64,000 nucleotides of DNA, from contig NC_058506.1 of NCBI RefSeq assembly GCF_020382885.2, positions 7,812,001-7,876,000 of the forward strand, in the 5' to 3' direction. Source of the stretch: Scatophagus argus (taxonomy: Eukaryota > Chordata > Actinopteri > Scatophagidae). Below, piece by piece: positions 14,801-26,800 of the stretch (within the stretch, counting starts at the first letter, position 1; each line of letters opens with the position of its first letter). The position numbers and the translations under genes are program-made. The notes under the pieces were generated by a model. The model was not told where the DNA came from and ran no database searches. It saw nothing but the letters and a program-made list of their open reading frames with translations.

Positions 14801-17800
14801 TTTGTCTGTTATGGGGCACCACAAATTCTGTAAAAGATGCTGCTTCACTGTCATAGTAACTAACAGATATTGACAAAAACCAAAAGCGACTTGATATTTT
14901 AGTAAGTAATGAGTTTAGTAAGTAAGTAATGACAACAAAGACTAAAATAATCCTTGTTCAGTCTCGTAATCCATCATGACAAATTATGGATGACAGTAGG
15001 TGAGTGCCATTGTGTTAGTGCATAAACTGTAGTAGTTATAAACTATATATGCCACTGTTTATACCTACCACTTACTTTTACTTTTATTTTATTGGTAGGT
15101 TTTTTACACAGCTTGAGTATTTTAAAAGTCCAGTGTTTAGGATTTAGTGGCATCTAGCACTGTGGCTGCAACCACCTGCATTCTTCTCATCTCACCCCCC
15201 GCCTCACTCAAGACTGAGTGATAAGAGTAGACCCTCTAAAAGTGTCTTCTAAATGCCATCAATTAGCTTACATAAAAGAGGTTGACTGCAGTTAGAAACT
15301 AATATTATAACCACTACAGCAATGGATTTTATCCTAATGATAAGGTTCACCACTGTCGTTGTTATAGTTGTGGTGTGGACTCTGCAATCCACAAACCTGC
15401 ATTCATGTAAAACATCCATCTTTTTAAAAGGTAAACCAGTTATTTTTCCATTTCTGATCTTTCAAAGACAGGCCAATCTCCTGTAAGCGAGTCACCTTAG
15501 TCTGAGGCATGATTCTGAATGCATTGTTTTCAGCAAAGTGGTTGAGGTGCAGCTCAGTCCTGATGAAGAAATGAGAACACAGAAGACATTAACATCTCTC
15601 ATGTCTATTAATGACTACATAATTAGAGTTAGGGTAGCAGCAATACATCATTACAACACATTTACATATTAATCCAGTGCAGAACAGTTGTGCATTGTGC
15701 ATTTAATTAATATTAATCCTGACCTGAGGGAGCTGTCTACTCCGGCCATCAGGTAGTAAAAGACATTATAAGTGGACTCTCCTTCTGGTCTCCTTGTCAC
15801 CCTCATCTTCTCTAGAAGCATGGTCTGCAAGGCCACAGCAGAACAGGACATTAACATGATAGACAATAACATTTATTAGAGCAAATGCACATAATAACAA
15901 AGCCTGCTGGAGTTTGGTGGAAATCTATAATTTATTACACACTGTCTGAGATCATAGCAGATATGCGTGAGTAGAAAATTCAGAAGTTGAGCACCAGTGC
16001 CCTAAGTAACTCAGTACATAAATGTCTTTATTTGTACCTGGATAGAGGCTGAAGTCACCAGGCCCGCCTGGTCAAAGTCCAAGGAAACAACATGGGAGAA
16101 GCGACTAGCATTCCCATTCATACAGGTAGAAGCGTTCCCAAATGCCTCTAAAACTGTGTAAACTGCCTGCCATTTCTCTGCTACAGACAACATAGACAAA
16201 TAAAATCACAACAATCTCAACAATACATCAACAACAACATTATACAATGTTGTTTTTTTTTAATTATTTTTAATTACAATTATTTTTATTCCATATATAT
16301 TGTGTTTGAAAGGATAAAAACTTACTGGAGAAGGTTTTGTTGGTGCTACCAGCAATGGTGAGCAGGTACTGAATGATGTGCTGACAGTTGGTCGTCTTGC
16401 CACTCCCACTCTTGCCCAGCAAGACAATGGACTGATCCTGACGAGTGGTCAGGAGGTTCCTATAGGCAGCTTGGGCCACACTGTAAATATGAGGGGCAGT
16501 GTCCTCCCTCCTGCAGCCTTTGAACATTTGCATCACCTGTAAAGTAGACAAAACAGACAGTGAAGGAGTAGGAAAAAAGACAAAGTCATAGAGTGGAGGA
16601 TATACATATCAGTTACTTCATTCTGATTCTCATATTCTGCTATTCCACAACGTTATTATATGCACAGGCTGCAGCTTACCTTCTCGGAGTACATCGAGGG
16701 GGCGCTAATGGGGTTAATGACTACCATGTTGGGCCCAGCGTGGGTGTGCACCAGGTTACCACCATAACGCTGCCTCAGGGAGTGCATCACGCTCGACTCA
16801 TTCAAATACTGCAGAGAGGCAAGGTCCTCCACTCGGTCAAACATCGGTGGGTTTGCCTAGAGTTCAAAGTCAGAAGCGGTCACGTACTCACCAAGCGTCG
16901 TCTGTAATTGATGTGGTTCAGAGTTGATTTGATGATTAAATACCTTCTCTACATCATCTTCATCCACATCCAATAATGATCCATCACTCTCCAGGCGGAT
17001 TTTCACCTTTCCCTCTGGCAGACTGCCTGCCTCTGTCTTCAGGAGGGTTGCTGCATCACCACAAAATGTGTTGTTTATTTATCATGACATATGATCTTGA
17101 CTTGAGTGCAAAAGCTTCATCTTATCTTACATGTCGGATAATGTGTGGCAATCTTTTAATAACGTCTAAGCTTCAATAAAACTAAACAAGCATTCAGTTT
17201 TGAAAGTGTGCTGAGTCTAATTACACACAGCCCGGGGTAAAATGGAGCACTCTAGTCAGGTGCCCTCTTTTAACATTAAAATATCAAAAGCATTCTCTGG
17301 GCTTCAAAAGCCCACCACTGTAGTTCAACAATCAAGTTCCCCGGAAACAGACACACCAGCTCTGACAGGACAATAAGCTGAAAATTTGCTTTAAAATATG
17401 AATATAGAGAAATGACACATGAACAAACATATTTAAATAGTCAAGCTTTACAAACCCAGGGAAAATCCATCCTTGTGGACAAGCCATACTTTTTCTGTGT
17501 TATACCAGGCTCTCTCTGCTGTTATCTGCTCCTCAGTCTTTCCCTGTTAGAACAGATTAACAATCAAGATGAGGAAAACTTCTATAATCAATACATGAAC
17601 ATGACAAGATGGAATCAATCAAAAATAGCTGTTGAATGATAAACAGTTAAATCTTCCACAAGGATCCTACAAATGACACTTTCACAAGCATGGATTAACA
17701 TGCAGTTTACATTGACATGAGGCACAATATACAGGGAAGCCAGTTCCCCATCAGCTGAATCAAGTGTTTCTAGTGAGTCATGCATGGACACACTTCAGGT

Positions 17801-20800
17801 AAACTTGACTTGGACATGCAATTAATCTGATATAATAACACTAAGTATTATTATAACACTAGTATGTGTTTTCACTGTCTTTTCACCCTCTGGTTACAAT
17901 GTGACCATCTAAGGAATGAGTTTTCAGTAATAACACAACAGCTAAGGCTATAGGGAAGGCAAAACCTGGTAGTGGGATTGCCTCACTAACTACTTAACCA
18001 TTCCCCCACACACACTCCTTTACTAGCTCATCACACACGAAAACCATAAAACACACATCGGCCTGAAAGGCGGTGCGATGCAACCAGAACTACAATCAGA
18101 ATATGTAGCCTTAGTCAGACCTTAGCTGCAGCTGAGTGTGCTGCCTGTAGGATGGCCACGGGGTCCTCAATGAGCTACAAATGGAGAAGGGAAGGAGCAA
18201 GAGTCAGCTGAGGAGTCAGTAGTTTTAGTAATGGAATTTAACAATCAAACATTACATTCTGCTGCAATTTCCACATGCGCAATCAAAAGCAAAGCAAACT
18301 GCAGCTTGGAGAAAAATGTTTATAAGGTCCCAAGTTGTTATGCGTCAGACGCAATACAAAACACTTCAGTAGTTCAACAAAGCAATAGTATGTCAAGCAA
18401 ACAGTAGCAGAATACGTGAGTCATTCAAATAATTAATCATAATAAACTAGAAATGCATTGCAGAGATTATAAGGTGCATTCAAGAACTTCAAGTCCTGTC
18501 ATATTACCAGTCACAGTTTACAAGATCAGTTGTACAAAGTATGGTATAACTCCAGAGCACCATGCAGCAATTTGTAAAATAATGTAATAGTCAGTGCGAA
18601 TGAACTTAGCTAGAGATTGTAGTCCACGAGCACAAGGATATCATTTAATATGTCACACAAATATACTTCATCATTGCCAGCAATGCATTTCTTGCATTTG
18701 TCAAGTTACAGACACCCATTTGACAAGAATTTAGCAGAGTGCAAAGTATCTGAGAAACTGTTCTGTTCATTGTAAACTGAATGCAGCTAATACAATACTG
18801 ACAAAGAAAGGCAGAGATTTCAGTCTGAGACTCCAGTACTCTACAGGTGAGGGAATGCATCAGGCTGTACCTGAGAGGTTTTGTGGCCCCTGGCACACTG
18901 GCCATGCAAACAGCAAACAGTCAGCATCCAAAGACCCACAGAGAAGCAAAAGCAGAGACACGGGACACAGTTTGAGACAACAGGAGATCAGAGCAAGGAG
19001 AAGGAATAAAAAGAAGCATCTTCCAGCACTCATCAAGCACTGCCAAAATAATCACAATGTGCATCATCACACAGTACAAAGGTACTCCTCTGGATTGGAT
19101 AATAAAGCAATTAATGCTACAGAGTAAATTAGAGGAACGACAATGAAAAAACTGAAACTGTTAAATTATCAGAGTCAGCCAAAAGGATACTCAACAGGAC
19201 TCTCTTTTCTTTTTTTAAACCAAATTAACTCTCTCCCCCACCCCCACCTGCGACCCTAAGCAGTACAGAAAATGAATGGATAGATGGAGACCAAAATATG
19301 TTAACGATCAGTCACATAGCATAATAGCATATGCTTTAAGCTGCCATTTACAGACCAGTTTTGAAAATCTGAAACAGTTTTATCTGCAGAATTTTTAACC
19401 ATTTCCATTCAGCGATTACAAGATATGTTTACACAATCTCGTACCGACAAGAAAGGCTTTATTTCCTCCTGAACTAACTCTCTCTGACTCAGCTGAGTCA
19501 TAGAAAATATCCCTGTGCTCTCAAAGTTTCAGGTTTCACACCAAATGGCCAGCAAAGCAGGGGGCCCCCTGTAATTGGAACCCTGTTGGCCCGGTGTGGT
19601 CCTGGGGAAGCAAGCGGTTGACACAGGCTGGTCAAAGCCTTGCTAATGAAAAACAAATAAATATATGGAGAGAGAAGTTACATCTTTGCCATCAGCAGTG
19701 AAGATCCTCCTCATACGCTTGTAATCTTCCTCAGTGGGAGTCAGCTCTGGGACCTACAGTCGGACAGCAGGACCACCAATTGCAATTGGGTTGCCGGAGA
19801 GTGAAATCAATGATCCATAGATAATTTACATAATCGTTTATTTTAGACAAGCTGAAAACTGATGGGGTAAACACAAGCATCCCGTATTTAAAAAAATGTC
19901 TAATCCTTCAGGAAAGAAACAGACATGATGTAGCTTTGCAGCCAGTTGAACACACACCTGTTTGTTTGGTGCAGACTGAGCCTGGGGCAGTGCAACAGGG
20001 GGCGGCTTACCATTGGGGGCCACAGGGGGGCAAGGTGCCTCCTTTACCTTTACACAATATATGCACATATTCACAGACACACAGTTGGTCGGACAAACAT
20101 GCACACACAGAGATGGAAATAACACGAGAAGATGAAAATGAGGATGACATTTATGTTCTTCTCTGGGTGTATTTTCTTTCAACATTGGATTTAGACATCC
20201 AGCACTATAACCAACTTCAAAGGAGCCTCGTTCCTACTAATTTAATTTTCCAATTAATTCAACCAGGAAATGAGTGAGGGAAAATGACTATTAAAGAAAA
20301 TTGGATCATTAAGCACTGCAAGCAGAAGAATAATGGCTCAGGGCTTTTGTTTGTCGGTGGTGACTTAAGCAGTCTGTGATAATTAAATAATTTTGCTCTG
20401 TCTCAGCTGAATTCTCCTACAGCTCCACAAACATCCAAGGAATCTGGGAGTAGCACCTGAAATTAAATCATCAGGGTTTATAACTTATCCATTAGATTTT
20501 ATGCAGCTGTGCCACAAGGATTAATACTTCCGGCCTTGTTGCATATCTGCAGCTGTTTGCATCTATTTTATATTTTAAGTTGATCTTGTGCTGTTGCATA
20601 AAACTGATTATTTCCCTGGTGATAGTTGTATCTAATAGTGATGGCTGGCATCTGTCAATGTCAGCAGCAGAAAGAGTCATGTTCATACATAGCTCCAGCA
20701 AGAACAGAGAAGTAAAACCACTTCCAAGGATGTTTACATGTTCACATATAAATGTACATTTCAGCTACCATCTTGATGCTGTCCTGAACCACAACTTCTC

Positions 20801-23800
20801 CCTTGAGCAGTTAAAAACACAATATTGTTCAGGAAAAAATACCAGGTGCAAATCTTTAAATCAAATCAAATCCTTCACTCCATGGCCAAAAACCCAACTG
20901 TTCACCAGATTCCATGGACATCTGTTGATAGCATTTTCAGATGGCCTGCTGACACACAAAATCCTGGAGACACGAATCAACAGGACAAAAACATAACCTT
21001 GTCTGAGTCAGAAACTGAAACAGGGGCTGTGACAGTAAACATAAGCTAAAGCTGAATTTAATTATCCAAAAACTCGTTCCAAACAGTACATATACATAAA
21101 CCAACTAATTTTTTGGTTTGCTTTTGAAAAGGGCTGCTCAATCGACAAGAACTATACAACAGTTTACTCTGTAAAACATCTTTAGAAAATCACTTGAATT
21201 ACAATACAATAATTTTCTTTAAAAATCATCCCACAAAAATACAGAACCCCTGCTTCAGTGGTCTACAGCAGACAGAGCACATGTTCAGTATTCCAAAAGT
21301 GACAGTAATGAGTCACAGCTCAGTGACAACTCCAACTGACCAGAGTGCCAGAGTGCAGGCCATGAGTAGACCCTTAAATTTAATTTTTGTCAGACATCAA
21401 GAGCTTAACTTGTACTTTTGGTGAAAGTGTTGAGCATATTTCCTCAAGCTGAAGCTCACTGTAAACATTATGAGGAGGTTACATGTGCATGAACAGCTAC
21501 GTCTGTTATTGTCACACACCATGCTCCACCCAGAGGTTAAGTAGCAAACATGCACTTTTTCACGCAGTACCTCTGGTTTCTTCATAACAACTGGACGAGG
21601 CTTTGGGATAAACCCTGCAGGAGGAACCAGGGGATCTGTCTTTGTGACAGGGATGAATCCTGGAAGTCTTGCCAGGGGATTTTGTTTTGGGGGCACCGGA
21701 CTGGTTTTTCTGGCAGGGATGAAGCCAGGTGGAGGGATCAACAGATTCTGTTTGGGGACAGGGATGAAACCAGCAGGTGGGGCAAAAGGGTCAAGTCTGG
21801 GAGCAGGTATGAATCCGACTGGAGGGCTGAGGGAGTTAGAATTTGGCGCTGCAGGGTTTGGTGCTGGTGTAGATGTGGCCTCCTCTGTTTTTTCTACAGG
21901 TTTTTGCTCCTTATCCTCAACTTTTCCTTTATCCTCCTCCTGCTTTACTTCTTCTTTCATGTCCTCTTTGCGGTCCTGCGTTCGGGTGCGAGGCCGGTGC
22001 TCCTTGGTCCTACTTCTGCCCATCAGGCTGGTCAGGCCCATGGAGATATCGTCCTTGTAGTCGATACCAGTTTTGGTGGTTTTGAGCACAGAATCTGAAG
22101 CAGGGGCAGCCTTGTCAGCCTCAGAAACAAGGGGTTGGTTCTGCTGTTCCATCCCAGCAGGAAACACACATTTAACAGCTCTTCTTACAACCCTCACCAC
22201 CTTTTTACCACTAGAATTCTGCTCCTCCTTTGCAGTTTCTGGACCTCCCATGTCAACATTACTATTGGACTCTTTAGCTGTTGATGCGGTTGGCTGTGGA
22301 CCACTTTCGGTGTCTAGTCCAGGTTTAGTGACTTCCTGAGGCTGACTAGCATCTACATCAGACTGGATGTAAACAGAGCAAGCCAGACAATAGCACAGAT
22401 TATTCCCATGGCTGTTAAGATACACTGTCAAAGACTTCTGCAGTAGGTTCTTGGCTCAGAAAAGGGATTATTCAGAAATGGATTTATCAGCTAGTGAATT
22501 TCCATTTTAAAACACTCACTCAAGCTAGTGCATTTTGAAAAGGCCTTATAATTCAACATTTTCATTCACTTCTAACTTTGGAGCTTAATGGCAAACTGTT
22601 GGATATGTATTCAACACATTTTCAGACATCAAGGATGCACACAATGAAAAATAATGTCCCTTAATGTTGCTCAAAACAGCAGTTGACCTAAGAATGATGA
22701 CCATCACCTCAAGCCCTATTAACATATAGTTAAATAAAGAACTGTATTCCACATCATCGTCTGTGCAAAAGTAAACATGATTCTTGCTAAAATTTCACAA
22801 GATCACAGTATGATTATAAAACTGACTGAGTAAACTGACTTCAGCGTATAGAAGGTCATGATTATGATTAGCAACCCATTTTTATTCTCTTATCTTGGAC
22901 CGCAGCACGCACTGTTATTATGTGAATTAGTTCCCAAAAGCATGCAAGTGAAAAAACACTTACATCTGGCTTGTTCTCAACTTTAACCTAAATAAAAGGA
23001 AGGAACACAAAGATCAAACCACACAGACCAAAGCCTTTCTCTATCAGCATGAAGGAACATTTCATAAAACCAACAAGCAACTACATGCAGATATGAACTG
23101 AAAAAAAAGAGAAAAAGAAAAAGCAAGACTTCCCTTTTGTTCCCAGAATGAAAAGCGTGATCTGTACGCCATGGTGACAGGCCAGAAGTCATGGAACAAG
23201 CTGAGTGAAGTGAAGAACAAATGTGTAGAATGATGAGAGAGCAAAAAAGAGACAGTCTGGGAGAGGCAGATGTAGAATGAAAAATGGGAATTTAGGGGTG
23301 TGTGGCGGGATACTGGGAACTTGTTTTTTGTTGAAGAGCTAACAAGACCAGCACAGCGCAAACAGGACTAAAAGTCTGTACTAAGTGGGCCACACTCTCA
23401 ATCATTCAGGTACTGTAAACTATGTATGAAGAACTACCCTTTACCACAGTAAGTACAGTAAAATGATTAAACACAACGTTGGTCATTTGTTTCACTGATA
23501 ATGACGACACAAAATCTACCACAAAACATGTGACTATTCCACACAACAGAAATAAGTATAGCCAACAGCAAAAAGCATTAAAGCCAGCAATATTAAGGGC
23601 CGCCTGACAAAGGAATAAAAACATACTTGGGGTTTTTCACACATGACTACACTTAATGACCAGGCAAACACACAACTTGCTTGTAGAAGGCTCATTACAA
23701 CTTTTCGTTAACAATTCAAACTAAAAATTGCCCTTTTTGGTATTGAGAGACAAGGCAAACATGAGTTGCGCAGCAACATGTTTCACCATCTCTGGCCCCG

Positions 23801-26800
23801 CTTTCATCAGAATCCACTCCTATAAATAGTTTCAGCAGGAAAGGAGGCCATTCTGAGACGCCATCAGAGCCCAAATGGAAATGCTGGGCAGAGCATGTGC
23901 ACCCTGAGCATATCACACCGCTCGTCACACACACACAGTCCACCAGAGGCCCGAGCCCATTACCTTCTCTCTAGGCCTGGTTAACCTTCCAATCTTCACT
24001 TTGTCACTGAAGCAGTGCAGTCAGGGCTGAGGTAGGGTAGGACCTGGGTCTGCAAAGAGCACAGGCTCGCTAGTCCTGAGTGAGTGGGAAGGCAACCCCG
24101 AAGGCGGGGTCACAGCCAGCACAGCACAGTAAAGCTCTGGTATGGGGAATAGACTGCAGTAATGTGAGAGGAGCTGGCTAGGGAGATAGAAGAGGGACAG
24201 CTGCTGAGATACAGAGGGGCTATAAATAGAAGTTGCAAGACCGCATCAATTAACTCAGACACATTTCGCTGCCACTTTCTCTTCCTACTGACAGGGAATC
24301 AATGAGGTAATCTCCCTCATCAGGTGACACACAAACAACCTGCCCTTACTATTTGAGGGGTGTACAAAAACTATAATAACGCAATTAATAGATTAAACGT
24401 CTATGGAAACAATTCTACTTCAAATAGACACTTGAATCAAAGATTATTTGATCTTTCACCCCCCTCACCAACGACTCTGTAAGAAATTAGCAATGTGAAG
24501 AATGCACACTCTTATCTGCACATCAAACAAGAAACCTGTTTGTTCACTGTGAGATGAGACTGTGATAGGGAAACCACATCTTTCAATACCTGTGAAAGGC
24601 ATGTTTCTCACTGCATCATCTGCACCACAAGAGGGAGCTATAAACTAATGGAAGATTTTCTCCTTTTCACGGCGGGTTCTGCTTGGGCACACTACTGACC
24701 TACATTGGATATTCTGTATTGTTAAGGGACAAACCTTAATAAGAACAGAGCGCCAAGCAGTGGTTGCCGGAACTAAGCCCAGAGATTTTAAAATGACACA
24801 CAGAGCGATCAGATACGATTTTAGAACTACACTAGTTTCAGAAATCAAAACAATATGTTTGTGTATGTATGAAAGGCATCTCTTAAAATGAAAGCTTTGT
24901 CAATACTGCATCATTGTAAAAACAGTTGTTTCCTGGAGATAGGTATTCAGTGCGTTGGTGCCATGTAATGTAACCACACAATGAAAATGCGGAAATGTAG
25001 CAACAGGCTTGACTGGGCAGGAATGAATTAATCCAATCTTGGCACACTCTTTTCCTCTTCACAAACTCATTAACAGTTTCATTCATCACATGACAAGTGC
25101 TTGTGCAGAAAGTATAAAGCAACAAAGTGTTTGTTGAACTATTTAATTTAGAAGAACAAGCAAGAACATTTGTTACCGTAAATTTTATTCCTATTTTAAT
25201 TGTGATGTGCAAAATAGAGCCTTCCTGCAAAAGACAACAATCTGCTAGAGGTCCTTTCTTCCTCACAGTCAATTCAGAAGTTCACATATCAGCACTCAGC
25301 AAGATTCAGCTGAACACACTGTCTAGCTGGTCTAGCTAGCACAGTTTGCTAATCCCCAGAGTCAGTTACTGGGACACAGCATCATGTCGGCTGTTTGTCT
25401 ACACATGATTAGTGCAGAGCAAAGCTTAAGGACTATACACTGCAAACACTGCTGATTCTGTCCCAATTAAATCCTTCCATACTACAAAATCTGCTGGACT
25501 TGTAAATTTTAGTGTTGTGTTAACTGGAGTTCAATACTATATTCTTCTCATGTAAATTTCTTTATTTGCCAACCCTCTATTCGTATGGCTTGTATAGTCT
25601 CTGCTAGAAAAGACAGAGCTGACCTGAGACCTGATATAAAACACAGAAAGGCTGTGAAAGTCTTCAGACAGAATAACAAAATCTCTGAAATAAAAGTAAA
25701 AGTTTATTCATTAAAGATGATTATTTCAGATTAAAATCTACACACTGCATGTTTCAAGAAAAGACATTTGACCAGTGTCCATGTTTCAGAAACTACTGTG
25801 AGAGCAGAACTTAATCAGAGGAGATCACACTCGGCGTTCCTCTGAAAAGTCTGGGATGACCCAGATTTTACTCAGTAATAGTAAATAGGCCTGAAAATCA
25901 GAACTTCTTTTCTGAAACTGGGCTACATGGACATGATTTAGTAGCTGAGAATTTAAACTCGGGTGTGATCTCACCTGTGGTGTCTGTGTTTAGTGGGGAG
26001 CAGAATGTGAAAATGGTCGAACATAACAGCCAAAGGCAATTTCCAAATCAAACAAACACCAGAAATGATGCTGGATGCTCATACACATGTATGATCTCAA
26101 CAAAGCAGGAACGCATAGTATGTACATATATCTTGAATTTCCCTCAGGATCAATAAAGTATCTATCTATCTATCTATCATACATTATGTATATGTACACG
26201 AATATATATACACTAACGGCATTAACAAAAGCATAATAAAATAAAAAATAATGCTCTGTTAAAATAGGGCTTGCTTAAGACTGACAAGTTGAGGGTGTGT
26301 CTGACAAGTGTTGATGTCGCATTAACTGACAGTCATGAGACCAGTCATCCTAGAATGTCAAGTATGTCCTGCTTTAATATATTAAATAGCAATCCAAATA
26401 ATCACAGTCACTCATTAAATGAGAGTTTAATCACCACAACAAAAAACGGATGAAATATTAAATGCATGAATGGAGGGACAGGAGAATGACTTCGTAAGTC
26501 TTGCCTGTCTCATGAACCAAACTGCTTTACCGTTGGAAGTCCCACCCCTCTCTAATCCACGCATGTGCTAATGCTGTCTGCAACGGTAGAATCATTTCCA
26601 CTGAAGAGAGGATGACGTGATTTTAATGGGCAGCCTGGGGAGGAGATTACACCATTTGCTAATTTCCTAATGACAAAACTGTGTCCGGACTGCAGAAGAC
26701 AGGAAATGCATGGAACCAAAGATAAGTGATGCAGGAATATTAGATCAAACATTTGGCAGCGTCAGGTCAGCCATGGAACACCCTAGCATTCAGTTTTATT

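Noticed and set aside
18887..18905. 19-nt segment with AG before and GT after on the minus strand
   Set aside because: Too short, wrong phase (19 nt) for the phase-0 block, would frameshift the motor.
21550..22339. Long plus-strand frames (up to 182 codons) opposite the large myo18a exon
   Set aside because: Antisense shadows of a repetitive coding exon; composition is the complement of the Pro/Lys/Glu-rich sense frame.
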